Positions 8,897 through 17,234 of a stretch of 64,000 bases of DNA are shown piece by piece. The number at the start of each line of letters is the position of its first letter. Position 1 is the stretch's first letter. The translations under genes were made by a program, and so were the position numbers. A model generated the notes under the pieces. The model searched no databases, was not told the DNA's origin, and was given only the letters and a program-made list of their open reading frames with translations. Source of the DNA: DATEHQ01 sp035279525 (GTDB taxonomy: Bacteria; Chloroflexota; Dormibacteria; Dormibacterales; Dormibacteraceae); assembly GCA_035279525.1 (NCBI GenBank), contig DATEHQ010000100.1, positions 124,001 through 188,000 on the forward strand, written 5' to 3'.

Positions 8897-8981
8897 GACT
8901 ATGCCTTCACCGTCGCCGGGCGTTGTTGGTGGAAATCAGATCAGATGAATCCCAACCGCATGCCGGAAAAAGAGCAGCGCC

Positions 8982-9068
8982 TGCGGCAAAGCCGCACGCG
9001 CGATGCGATCAGAGAGTCCGAACCTGCCCGCGCCTTGGCGCGCAGAGGAAACCATCTGGGTTTCCTCT
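8982..9068 (+). promoter_or_regulatory. Structured leader upstream of rimP-nusA-infB
   Basis: Two further perfect hairpins precede rimP. One is TGCGGC/GCCGCA with an AAA loop at 8982-8996, extendable by outer GCGC pairs. The other is AGAGGAAACC/GGTTTCCTCT with a 5-base loop at 9044-9068, ending 14 bases before the rimP ATG. This 229-base gap encodes nothing else convincing. In-frame extension of rimP to 8945 is possible, but the paired structure argues for non-coding leader RNA. Confidence 0.45.
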
Positions 9069-9082
9069 CATACTTCAATGAC

Positions 9083-9553
9083 ATGCCGGCCTGGCCCATA
9101 TCGTCACTGAAAGAGCTGCTCGAGCCCACGCTCAACCACATGGGTTTCGAGCTGTACTCACTCGATCAGTCAGGACAGAGGGGACGGACGCTGCGCATCT
9201 CGATCGACCATGCGGAACCGATCACCATCGAGGACTGCGAACGCGTGAGTCGCGTCGCCGGACCGCTCGTCGACCACTCGAACCTGATCGAGGGTCCCTA
9301 CGAGCTCGAGGTCTCGTCGCCCGGCGCCGAGCGGCCGCTGCGCAATCACGACGAGTACGAACGTTTCAGCGGCAAGCGAGTGAATGTCCGGTACAGGACC
9401 GGTGAGTCGGAGACGGTCGTCGAAGGTCAGCTGGTCGCCGTCGACGGGGCGGGCATAGCGGTGCAGGCGCTGGGCGTGCGGGGCCGCGCGCCGGTGATCG
9501 TCCACATTGGATGGGAAGACGTTGTCGCGGGCAGGCTCGCGGTCGCCATCTGA
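9083..9553 (+). CDS. rimP: Ribosome maturation factor RimP
   Basis: Assists assembly of the small ribosomal subunit; about 156 residues from ATG 9083. The N-terminal domain reads LKELLEPTLNHMGFELYSLD and RTLRISIDHAEPITIEDCERVSR, with the family pattern SPGAERPLRNHDEYERFSGKRVNV in the middle and an Sm-like C-terminal domain. The frame is open upstream to 8945, but MPAWPISSLKELLEP gives the family-length N-terminus. It heads the rimP-nusA-ylxR-infB order that is conserved across bacteria. Confidence 0.9.
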   Translation: MPAWPISSLKELLEPTLNHMGFELYSLDQSGQRGRTLRISIDHAEPITIEDCERVSRVAGPLVDHSNLIEGPYELEVSSPGAERPLRNHDEYERFSGKRVNVRYRTGESETVVEGQLVAVDGAGIAVQALGVRGRAPVIVHIGWEDVVAGRLAVAI

Positions 9554-10544
9554 ACCGTCCACGGAAAGTCTCGCCGAGGCGCTGACCGCGCTCTGCGCCC
9601 AGGTCGGCATCCCCTTCGACGAGATGCTGCACACCGTCGAGGGCGCGCTCGCGGCCGCCTACAAGCGCGCGTTCAACCCTCCTGGGGAGGTGAGCGTGAG
9701 GCTCGACACGAAGAGCGGTGCGCTCGACGTCCGCACCCGGGTGACCAAGGCCGACGGATCGACCATGGTCGAGGTGCTCCCCTCGGACGATTTCAAGCGC
9801 ATGGCCGCCCAGACGGCCAAGCACGCCGTCCTGCGCCACATCCACGACCTGGAGCGCGACAAGGTCCTGCGCGACGTCGCCGAGCACAGAGGAGAGCTCG
9901 CGACGGGCGTCGTGGATCGCGTCGAGGCCGGCATCGTGTACATCGACCTCGGGCGCGTGGAGGGTGTGATGCCTCCCGAAGAGCAGATCCCCGGAGAGCA
10001 GCTCCATCCCGGCCGGCCGGTGCTGGTGGTCCTGCTCGAGACCCAGCGCAACCCGCGGCAGGCGCAGGTCCGCGTCTCGCGCGCCTCGAAGTCTTTCGTG
10101 CACCGCCTGCTCGAGGCGGAGGTTCCGGAGATCAAGGCGGGCACCGTCCACGTCCGCGCCATCGCGCGTGAGCCCGGCCTGCGGACGAAGGTCGCGGTCT
10201 CGGCGAGCGAGCCCGGCATCGACCCGGTCGGAGCATGTGTCGGGCCGAAAGGCGTGAGGCATCACGCCATCCTGAGCGAGCTCGCCAGCGAGCACGTCGA
10301 CATAGTGCCCTGGTCGGACGACCCCGAGGCGCTGGTCGCCGCGGCCCTTGGTCCGGCGCGGGCCGACTCGGTCAGCATCGACCGGAACACACGCACGGCC
10401 ACGGTGCTGGTGCCCCGCGGCCAGCTCTCGCTGGCGATCGGCCGCGACGGCCAGAACGCGCGACTCGCGGCGAAGCTGACCGGCTACCGGATCGACATCA
10501 AGCCGGGTGAGTCGGAGGAGCTCCCCGCCGGCGACCAGGCATGA
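9507..10544 (+). CDS. nusA: Transcription termination/antitermination protein NusA
   Basis: RNA polymerase-associated elongation factor, 345 residues from TTG 9507. The N-terminal domain (LCAQVGIPFDEMLHTVEGALAAAYK) contacts polymerase. An S1 domain lies around GVVDRVEAGIVYIDLGRVEGVMP, followed by KH1 (GACVGPKGVRHHAILSEL) and KH2 (LAIGRDGQNARLAAKLTGY). It lacks the acidic C-terminal repeats of proteobacteria. The start overlaps rimP by 47 bases; TTG 9522 is an alternative, and neither has a clear ribosome-binding site. The stop overlaps ylxR (ATGA). Confidence 0.94.
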   Translation: MDGKTLSRAGSRSPSEPSTESLAEALTALCAQVGIPFDEMLHTVEGALAAAYKRAFNPPGEVSVRLDTKSGALDVRTRVTKADGSTMVEVLPSDDFKRMAAQTAKHAVLRHIHDLERDKVLRDVAEHRGELATGVVDRVEAGIVYIDLGRVEGVMPPEEQIPGEQLHPGRPVLVVLLETQRNPRQAQVRVSRASKSFVHRLLEAEVPEIKAGTVHVRAIAREPGLRTKVAVSASEPGIDPVGACVGPKGVRHHAILSELASEHVDIVPWSDDPEALVAAALGPARADSVSIDRNTRTATVLVPRGQLSLAIGRDGQNARLAAKLTGYRIDIKPGESEELPAGDQA

Positions 10545-10807
10545 CGCCGCCCGTCCGCACGTGCGTGGGCTGCCGCCAGGAGGCCGGAAAGAGGTTCCTG
10601 ATCCGCACCGTGCGCGATCCGGAAGGGGTCGTAGCCATCGATGTCACGGGTAGAGGTCCGGGCCGCGGCGCCTACCTGCACGCTGACTCCTCCTGCATCG
10701 AAACCGCCCGCAAACGCAAGGCCCTCGAGCGAGCTCTGCGGATCGCGATCCCGCCCGAGTTCTGGTCGGAGCTGGCCCGCGCCGCTGCACCGCACCCCTC
10801 GCCCTGA
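10541..10807 (+). CDS. ylxR: YlxR-family (DUF448) RNA-binding protein
   Basis: An 88-residue protein starting MTPPVRTCVGCRQEAGKR and containing GRGPGRGAYLHADSSCIE, the two signatures of YlxR. Family members have a nucleic-acid-binding fold and sit between nusA and infB, as here. The ATG overlaps the nusA stop by four bases. The cysteine set (CVGC plus one downstream) is retained. The 76-base gap to infB contains a -10-like CATAAT (about 10867-10872), so infB may have its own promoter. Confidence 0.88.
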   Translation: MTPPVRTCVGCRQEAGKRFLIRTVRDPEGVVAIDVTGRGPGRGAYLHADSSCIETARKRKALERALRIAIPPEFWSELARAAAPHPSP

Positions 10808-10883
10808 CCGTGGTCGGGCGGGGGTAGGAGGGACGTCACCCAAGTTTCGAATTCGGCGCGGGCGGCATAATCAGTAGTCCGGC

Positions 10884-12866
10884 ATGAAGGCACACGAACT
10901 CGCGCGCGAACTTGGGATCAGTCAGAAGGAGCTGGTGAACTTCCTCCAGCAGCGCCGTCTGACCCGCAACGCCGCCGCGCCCCTGGCGCCTGGCGCGATC
11001 GAGGCTGCCCGTTCGGCGTTCAAGCCCACCGCGTCCGCGCCCAAGATCGAGGCCAACGGCGACCGGCGCGCGATCCTTCCGCCCACCCTGTCGGTCAAGG
11101 ACCTCGCCGAGAAGCTGAACGTCAGCCCGGTCGAGGTGATCAAGAAGCTGATGGCCTCCAAGATCCTGGTCACCATCAACCAGGTCATCGATTTCGCCAC
11201 GGCCGAGATCGTCGCCGACGAGTTCGGCTACACGGTCGAACCGGTGGCGAGCGAGGACGTGGTGGCGGTCGAGTCCACCGCGGGCGAGGGCGACGTCGTC
11301 ACCACGTCGCGAGAGGAGCTGTTCTCGCTCGCCAACGAGGACCCGAGCAAACTGCGAGCGCGACCGCCAATCGTGACCGTGCTCGGCCACGTCGACCACG
11401 GCAAGACCTCCATCCTCGACGCGATCCGTAAGACGCGCGTCGCGGCCGGCGAGGCGGGTGGGATCACCCAGCGCATCGGCGCCTACAAGATCGAGACCGC
11501 CGACGGGCATCCGGTCGTCTTCATCGACACCCCCGGCCACGAAGCGTTCACGGCGATGCGCGCCCGCGGCGCGCAGGTCACGGACCTGGTGGTGCTGGTC
11601 GTCGCCGCGGACGACGGTGTGAAGCCGCAAACAGTCGAGGCCATCCACCACGCCCGGGCCGCGAAGGTGCCGATCATCGTCGCCATCAACAAGATGGACA
11701 AGGACGGCGCCAATCCCGACCGCGTGCACCAGGAGCTGGCCGAGCAGGACATCGTGACGCGCCACTACGGGGGCGAGTTCGAGTGCGTCCACCTCAGCGC
11801 CAAGACCGGCAAGGGCATCGACGACCTGCTGACCACGATCGTCCTTTCCTCCGACATCCTCGAGCTCAAGGCGAACCCCGACCGCAACGCGATCGGGACC
11901 ATCGTCGACGCGCACCTCGAGCGCGGACGCGGCCCTGTGGCCACCGTGCTCGTCCAGGCCGGCACTCTGCGGGTCGGAGACGACTTCGTGTGCGGTCACA
12001 TCTACGGGCGCGTCCGCGCCCTCGCAGACGACCGCGCGCAGAGCGTCGACGAGGCGCCCCCGGCGACGCCGGTGGTCGTCTCCGGAATGAGCGAGGTCGC
12101 CCAGGCAGGCGACATCTTCCAGGTCGTCGGATCGGAAAAGGTCGCGCGCCAGATCGCGCTGACCAAGTTGACCGAGAAGCGCAGCCAGGAAGCCGCCCGC
12201 GACGTGGCGCCGCGCATCACGCTCGAGGAGCTCGCCCGCCGCGCCAAGGAAGGCGAGGTCAAGGAGCTCAGCCTTGTGGTCAAGGCCGACGCGCAGGGCA
12301 CGCTCGAGGCTGTCCTCAGCGCCCTGCAGAAGATCGAGGACCCGGTGGTCGCGATCAAGATCGTGGGGCAGGGTGTCGGCGCCGTCAGCGACTCCGACCT
12401 GCTTCTGGCCGGCGTGTCGAATGCGATCATCGTCTGCTTCAACCTCAAGCCGACGCCGGCGTCGAACGCCGCGGCCGAGCGTGCAAAGGTCGAGGTTCGG
12501 TACTACGACGTCATCTACAAGCTGACTGAAGACGTCGAGCGCGCGGCCAAGGGCCTGCGCGAGCCGACGTACCGCCAGATCCGGGAAGGTCGGGTCGAGG
12601 TCATCACACCGATCAAGATCCCGCGGCTCGGGATCATCGCCGGAAGTCGGGTCATGGAGGGCAAGGTCAGCCGTGGAGGCTGGGTGAAGCTCGCACGCGG
12701 CAGGGAGCAGGTCTTCGAAGGCCGGATCAGCTCGCTCAAGCACTTCAAGGAAGACGTGCGAGAGATGCCGGCCGGCCAGGAGTGCGGCATAGCGCTCGAA
12801 GGCTTCGAGTCGTTCCAGGCCGGTGACACGATGGAGACCTATCGTCTCGAGCGGGAAGAAATTTAG
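10884..12866 (+). CDS. infB: Translation initiation factor IF-2
   Basis: GTPase that places initiator tRNA on the small ribosomal subunit. At 660 residues it is short for the family because the variable linker is minimal. Two IF2_N modules are visible (residues 1-30 and about 72-112). G-domain motifs are GHVDHGKT (about 167-174), DTPGHEAF, NKMDKD and SAKTGKG. Domains II, III and IV follow, ending in the initiator-tRNA-binding module (GEVSRGGW-like region GKVSRGGWVKLARG). It is preceded by ylxR and followed by rbfA. Confidence 0.97.
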   Translation: MKAHELARELGISQKELVNFLQQRRLTRNAAAPLAPGAIEAARSAFKPTASAPKIEANGDRRAILPPTLSVKDLAEKLNVSPVEVIKKLMASKILVTINQVIDFATAEIVADEFGYTVEPVASEDVVAVESTAGEGDVVTTSREELFSLANEDPSKLRARPPIVTVLGHVDHGKTSILDAIRKTRVAAGEAGGITQRIGAYKIETADGHPVVFIDTPGHEAFTAMRARGAQVTDLVVLVVAADDGVKPQTVEAIHHARAAKVPIIVAINKMDKDGANPDRVHQELAEQDIVTRHYGGEFECVHLSAKTGKGIDDLLTTIVLSSDILELKANPDRNAIGTIVDAHLERGRGPVATVLVQAGTLRVGDDFVCGHIYGRVRALADDRAQSVDEAPPATPVVVSGMSEVAQAGDIFQVVGSEKVARQIALTKLTEKRSQEAARDVAPRITLEELARRAKEGEVKELSLVVKADAQGTLEAVLSALQKIEDPVVAIKIVGQGVGAVSDSDLLLAGVSNAIIVCFNLKPTPASNAAAERAKVEVRYYDVIYKLTEDVERAAKGLREPTYRQIREGRVEVITPIKIPRLGIIAGSRVMEGKVSRGGWVKLARGREQVFEGRISSLKHFKEDVREMPAGQECGIALEGFESFQAGDTMETYRLEREEI

Positions 12867-12902
12867 TCTGCAAGGCTTGACTTGCTGACGGCGGAGGGTC
12901 GA

Positions 12903-13280
12903 ATGACCAGCTACCGCGCCGACCAGGTTGGGGAGCAGGTGCGAGAGGAGATCATGTCCATCATCCGGCGTGAGCTCAAGGATCCGAGGATCGGCTTCGT
13001 CAGCATCACTGCTGTCCGCATGTCGCCGGACCTGCGCCAGGCTCGCGTCCGCGTGAGCGTGCTCGGCAATCCCGAGCAGCAGCGCGAGTCGATGGCGGGG
13101 CTCGTATCGGCCAGGGGCTTGATCCGCCACGAGCTCGGGCGGCGCCTGCAGAATCTGAAGTTCTCGCCCGAGCTGCGCTTCGAGCTCGACCCGTCGATCG
13201 AGTACAGCGTGCACATCAACCAGCTCCTGAAAGAGGTCCTGCCGCAGGCAGGCGAGAACGGCCGGGAGGGCGAGCAATAG
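12903..13280 (+). CDS. rbfA: 30S ribosome-binding factor RbfA
   Basis: A 125-residue 16S rRNA maturation factor. The KH-like fold is recognisable from VREEIMSIIRRELKDPRIGFVSIT and the C-terminal RRLQNLKFSPELRFELD. ATG 12903 is chosen over the upstream TTG 12882 because GGAGG (12893-12897) is five bases before it and it gives the standard N-terminus. Its final codons carry GGGAGGG, which appears to serve as the ribosome-binding site of the next gene. Confidence 0.93.
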   Translation: MTSYRADQVGEQVREEIMSIIRRELKDPRIGFVSITAVRMSPDLRQARVRVSVLGNPEQQRESMAGLVSARGLIRHELGRRLQNLKFSPELRFELDPSIEYSVHINQLLKEVLPQAGENGREGEQ

Positions 13281-14284
13281 CCACCGCAAAGAGCAAGACC
13301 CGTCACCTGTATGACGAGATCAAAGAGCTGATCGAAGCCAACCAGGAGATCCTGATCTTCGGCCACAAGGACGCCGACGGCGACACGCTGGGCTGCAGCC
13401 TCGCCTTCGCGGAGGCCCTGCGGTCCGACGGAAAGGATGTCTGGGTGATAGTGCCCCCGCCCCTGCCGGACACGTACGCGTTCCTGCCCGGGTTCGACGC
13501 CATCCAGGCCGAGCCGCCGCACGGCGTGGATCCGCACCTGGTCTTCTTTTTCGACTCGGGCAACCTCGAGCGGTCGGGCAGCAGCGCACGGCGAATCGCC
13601 TCCAACGCGACGATCGTCAACATCGACCACCACCCCTCGAACTCGCGTTTCGGCGACCTCAACGTGATCGACCCGGACGCCTCGGCGGTCGGGCAGATGG
13701 TGATGGAGATGCTCGACCACTTCGCATATGCGATCACCCCGACCGCGGCCACCAACCTCTACGTCGCGCTGCTCACCGACACCGGCGGGTTTCGCCATGA
13801 GAACACGACGCCGCGCGCACTCGAAGACGCGGCCAGGCTGGCGCGACTGGGCGCGGATCCCGGCCACATCGCTACCCAGGTCTACAAGATGCGGCCCGAG
13901 ACGACGCTCAAGCTGAGCGGTCTGGCCCTGGCGACCATGCGGGTGGAATTGAGCGGCCGGCTCGCATGGGCCAAGGTGACGCGCAGGATGCTGAAGGAGG
14001 CCAATGCCGTGATGGCCGAGTCGGAGGGCATCATCGACACGCTGAACAGCATCGCCGGCCTCGAGCTTGCAATCCTCTTCAAGGAGGTGCAGAACGAGCT
14101 GACGAAAATCAGCGTGCGCAGCCGAGGCGCGGTGGACGCGGCGGCGTTGTGCGCATCGTTTGGCGGTGGCGGTCACATCCGCGCCGCCGGTGCCGAGATC
14201 GACAAGCCGATGGACGAGGCGGTGAGGATCGTGCTGGCCGCCGCCAAGGAGGCGATCGGTGCCGCCTCGTCACCAGGCAGCTGA
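13277..14284 (+). CDS. nrnA: NrnA-type DHH oligoribonuclease/pAp phosphatase with non-canonical start
   Basis: DHH/DHHA1 phosphoesterase that degrades very short RNAs and 3'-phosphoadenosine 5'-phosphate in family members. The first DHH motif is GHKDADGDTLGC, then FDSGN, INIDHHPSN and TDTGGFRHENT. The C-terminal DHHA1 domain ends with SFGGGGHIRAAGAE. The first ATG/GTG/TTG in frame is GTG 13445, which lies beyond the first metal-binding motif, so it cannot be the start. ATA 13277 overlaps the rbfA stop and has GGAGG seven bases upstream, giving 335 residues, the usual family length. CTG 13307 is an alternative. Confidence 0.88.
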   Translation: MATAKSKTRHLYDEIKELIEANQEILIFGHKDADGDTLGCSLAFAEALRSDGKDVWVIVPPPLPDTYAFLPGFDAIQAEPPHGVDPHLVFFFDSGNLERSGSSARRIASNATIVNIDHHPSNSRFGDLNVIDPDASAVGQMVMEMLDHFAYAITPTAATNLYVALLTDTGGFRHENTTPRALEDAARLARLGADPGHIATQVYKMRPETTLKLSGLALATMRVELSGRLAWAKVTRRMLKEANAVMAESEGIIDTLNSIAGLELAILFKEVQNELTKISVRSRGAVDAAALCASFGGGGHIRAAGAEIDKPMDEAVRIVLAAAKEAIGAASSPGS

Positions 14285-15167
14285 CTTCGCGACCGGCATC
14301 CTCAACGTCGACAAACCGGCAGGCGCCACGTCCTTCTCGGTCGTCAACCGCCTGAGGAGGCTGACAGGGGCGCGACGCGTCGGCCACGCCGGGACGCTCG
14401 ACCCGCTCGCCACCGGCGTGCTTCCGATCCTCTTCGAGTCGGCGACCCGACTTGCTGAATTCGCGCTCCGCCTGGCCAAAACCTATGTCGCCGACATCCA
14501 CCTAGGCGCCACGACCGCGACCGACGACGCGGAAGCACCGCCCGAGCCGGTGGCGGACCCGAGCGCGCTGACCGTTGAGGACGTCGAGCAGGCCCTGGTC
14601 GCTTTCGTCGGCCGCATCCTCCAGCAACCCCCGGCGTACTCCGCGGTGAAGATCGAGGGCAAGCGCGCGTACAGGCTGGCCCGCGCCGGCGTCGCGGCCG
14701 CGCCGGTGGCCCGCGAGGTCGAGGTGTACGAAGCGAGGCTGCTCGATTTCGTGGCCGGCCACAAGGCGGTGGCGCGGGTCGAGATTCGCTGCGGCAGCGG
14801 GACGTACCTCCGCTCCATCGCCCGGGACATGGGCGTGAAGCTCGGCGTCGGCGGCTACCTGGGAAGGCTCGTGCGCACCGCTTACGGCCCGCTTGCCATC
14901 GACTCCGCCACGAGCCTGGAATCGTTCGTGACGCCGCAGGATGTGGCGGCCCGGCTGCTTCCGGCCGAAGTCATACTGCCGGACATGGAGCGGGTCCGTC
15001 TCAGCGTCGAGCAGGAGGCGATGGTGCGTCAGGGGCGCGCGGTCCGTGTGCTCCCGGAACCCGGTCCGGGCACCGTCCGTGCCCATGACATGGACGGGAG
15101 GCTCGTGGCGCTCGGCCACGCTGACCCCCTGCGCCGCACCTTCGTGCCCACCAAGGTGTTGAGTTGA
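14259..15167 (+). CDS. truB: tRNA pseudouridine(55) synthase TruB
   Basis: Makes pseudouridine 55 in the T-loop of tRNAs; 302 residues. The catalytic aspartate is in VGHAGTLDPLATGVL (about residues 40-54). YSAVKIEGKRAYRLAR and CGSGTYLRSIARDMG are further family blocks, and a C-terminal PUA-like segment follows. GTG 14259 is preceded at six bases by AAGGAGG, the best ribosome-binding site in the area, and overlaps the end of nrnA by 26 bases. Confidence 0.96.
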   Translation: MPPRHQAADFATGILNVDKPAGATSFSVVNRLRRLTGARRVGHAGTLDPLATGVLPILFESATRLAEFALRLAKTYVADIHLGATTATDDAEAPPEPVADPSALTVEDVEQALVAFVGRILQQPPAYSAVKIEGKRAYRLARAGVAAAPVAREVEVYEARLLDFVAGHKAVARVEIRCGSGTYLRSIARDMGVKLGVGGYLGRLVRTAYGPLAIDSATSLESFVTPQDVAARLLPAEVILPDMERVRLSVEQEAMVRQGRAVRVLPEPGPGTVRAHDMDGRLVALGHADPLRRTFVPTKVLS

Positions 15168-15192
15168 GCTATCGGGGATTCAAGGTGCTCAA

Positions 15193-16098
15193 CTGAAGGT
15201 TCATCTCGGGCTGCCCACGGGTCCCATCGGGCCTGTGGCGCTCACGGTCGGCAGCTACGACGGCGTTCATCTCGGCCACCTCGACGTGATCCGGCGCACC
15301 GTCGATAGCGCCCGCCGTCATGGGGCAAAACCTGCGCTCATCACGTTCGAGCCTCACCCGCGCTGCGTCCTCGACCCGGCGAACTGCCCATCCTCGATCA
15401 CGACGCTGCGCGAAAAGCTGGCGCTCATCGAAGCCTCGGGCATCGAGCACGCGATCGTCCTGCGTTTCGACCGCGAGCTTATGGCGCTGTCGCCATCCGA
15501 GTTCATCGACCGCCTGGCCACCGCCATGGAGATTCGCTCGTGGGTCATAGGCTATGACTTCGCCTTCGGCCGCGGCCGCACCGGAAACGCCGAATGGCTG
15601 CGCGCGCACGGACATGACGCCGAGGTCGTCCCGCCGTTCACGTTCGCGGGCCACGAGCTGCACAGCTCAGAGGTGCGCCGCCTGATCACGGCGGGCGACA
15701 TCGAGGCGGCGAACCCCTTGCTGGGCCGAGAGTACGCGATGGAAGGTCCGGTCGAGGCGGGGGACAGGGTCGGCCGGAGGCTGGGCTTTCCGACCGCCAA
15801 CATCGGCATCGAACCGAACAAGCTCGTCCCCGCGCTCGGCGCATACGCCGGCAGGGCACGCGCGCCAGAGGGTGAGTTCGTCGCCGCGCTGTCGGTCGGT
15901 TACCGGCCGACCTTCGGGGGCACACAGCTGCGGGTCGAGGCTTTCCTGCTCGATTTCGAGGGCGACCTCTACCAGCGCAGGCTGGAGCTGCGTTTCGTCA
16001 AGTACCTGCATCCCGACATCAAGTTTCCGAGCGCGGACGACCTGGTGGTCCAGCTGAGAAAGGACGTCGAGGACACGCGCCGCACCGTGGCCGGATGA
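15193..16098 (+). CDS. ribF: Bifunctional riboflavin kinase/FAD synthetase
   Basis: Converts riboflavin to FMN and then FAD. The N-terminal nucleotidyltransferase carries GSYDGVHLGHLDVI and TFEPHPR. The kinase domain has GDRVGRRLGFPTANI, and the C-terminus contains FLLDFEGDLYQRRLELRFVKYLHP. The first canonical start, GTG 15235, leaves almost nothing before GSYDGVH, whereas the family normally has about 15 more residues. CTG 15193 supplies them (KVHLGLPTGPIGPVALTVG) and is my preferred start. AGTTGAGC (15162-15169) and GCTCAACT (15187-15194) could pair across this start. Confidence 0.9.
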   Translation: MKVHLGLPTGPIGPVALTVGSYDGVHLGHLDVIRRTVDSARRHGAKPALITFEPHPRCVLDPANCPSSITTLREKLALIEASGIEHAIVLRFDRELMALSPSEFIDRLATAMEIRSWVIGYDFAFGRGRTGNAEWLRAHGHDAEVVPPFTFAGHELHSSEVRRLITAGDIEAANPLLGREYAMEGPVEAGDRVGRRLGFPTANIGIEPNKLVPALGAYAGRARAPEGEFVAALSVGYRPTFGGTQLRVEAFLLDFEGDLYQRRLELRFVKYLHPDIKFPSADDLVVQLRKDVEDTRRTVAG

Positions 16099-17234
16099 CG
16101 ACCGTTCTCGTCATCGGAGGAGGGATCGCGGGTTACGCGGCAGCCCTGGCCGCCCGGCGCGAAGGAGCCGAGGTGACCGTCGTCGCACGCGCGCCCGGCG
16201 CCACGGCGCTGTACGCGGGCGGTATGGAGATCGTCGACGACCTCGAAGCCATTCTCCGGTCGGAGCCGCATCACCCGATCACGCGGCTGCGGCTGGACGC
16301 GATCCGGCTCGCCACCGAGCTCGACAACGCCATCCAGGCGCTCCATCTGGCCCTGGAGAAGGAGGGTCTCAAGCTCCAGGGAGCGTGGCGCAAGCGCGGC
16401 CTGTACGCGGACATCCACGGAGTTGCCCGGCCGGCGAACCTGGTTCCGGCGTCCGTGGCCGGGGGCGAGCTGGGCGCGCTGAGCGGCCGGCGGGTCGCGG
16501 TCATCGGCATCACGCAGGTGGGCGACTACGATGCGGCCTCGACCGCGCAGGCATTGAAGGAGCGCCACGGGGTGGATGCATTCGCGGAGCAGGTCAGCAT
16601 TGCGGGGCTGCCGGGAACGGCTTCGCTCACCGACCTGTACGGGCGCCGCGCACCCGTGCCCGACGCGCGCGCGTCGCTCATCGCCTACCCGCCCGGCTTC
16701 ACGCACCTGCCCTTCGAGAGCTTCGAGCTGCTCGCCTCACCGCCGTCGCCACACGGGTGGCGGCTGCAGCAGGCGATCGGCCTCGGCGCCATCCGCGGTG
16801 AGGTCACCTCGTTCGATCTCACCGGCGATCGGATCACCGGCGCGCGCTCCGGCGACAGGGCGTATCGCGCCGATGCTTACGTCCTCGCGACCGGCCGGCA
16901 CATCGGCGGCGGTCTCCGTGGCGGGAAGGTCACGAGCGAGCCGCTGCTGGGGCTCGGGGTGTACCAGGACGGGGTCGAAGTGAACACGCTGGGCACGCGG
17001 CTGCAGCACATGCGGTACCTGGATCCGGCGTACGAGATGCGGTCCGGTCTCGCGACCGACAGCAAGCTCCGCCCGCTCGACGAGGGCGGATCAGCTCCGT
17101 TCCGGAACCTGCACGCGGCCGGCGCCGTGCTCGGTGGATATGACTACGCGGGCCCGTGCGGGTTCGGAGTGCCGATCCTAACCGGCTGGCTCGCGGGCCG
17201 CTTCGCGGCACACCAGGGCGATTCGGAGAGTTGA
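16095..17234 (+). CDS. glpB: GlpB-like FAD-dependent glycerol-3-phosphate dehydrogenase subunit
   Basis: A 379-residue flavoprotein with an N-terminal dinucleotide fold (VLVIGGGIAGYAAALAARREGAEVTVVAR) and a layout matching the anaerobic glycerol-3-phosphate dehydrogenase subunit B. The C-terminal stretch NLHAAGAVLGGYDYAGPCGFGVPILTG is typical. In other bacteria GlpB works with GlpA and GlpC; neither is here. It overlaps ribF by four bases upstream and the AGPS-like gene downstream (TTGA), so the three are probably co-translated. Supplying dihydroxyacetone phosphate to the next enzyme is an inference. Confidence 0.75.
   Translation: MTTVLVIGGGIAGYAAALAARREGAEVTVVARAPGATALYAGGMEIVDDLEAILRSEPHHPITRLRLDAIRLATELDNAIQALHLALEKEGLKLQGAWRKRGLYADIHGVARPANLVPASVAGGELGALSGRRVAVIGITQVGDYDAASTAQALKERHGVDAFAEQVSIAGLPGTASLTDLYGRRAPVPDARASLIAYPPGFTHLPFESFELLASPPSPHGWRLQQAIGLGAIRGEVTSFDLTGDRITGARSGDRAYRADAYVLATGRHIGGGLRGGKVTSEPLLGLGVYQDGVEVNTLGTRLQHMRYLDPAYEMRSGLATDSKLRPLDEGGSAPFRNLHAAGAVLGGYDYAGPCGFGVPILTGWLAGRFAAHQGDSES

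Noticed and set aside
9044..9068. Intrinsic terminator in front of rimP
   Set aside because: The stem is good, but only mixed sequence follows it and rimP begins 14 bases later.
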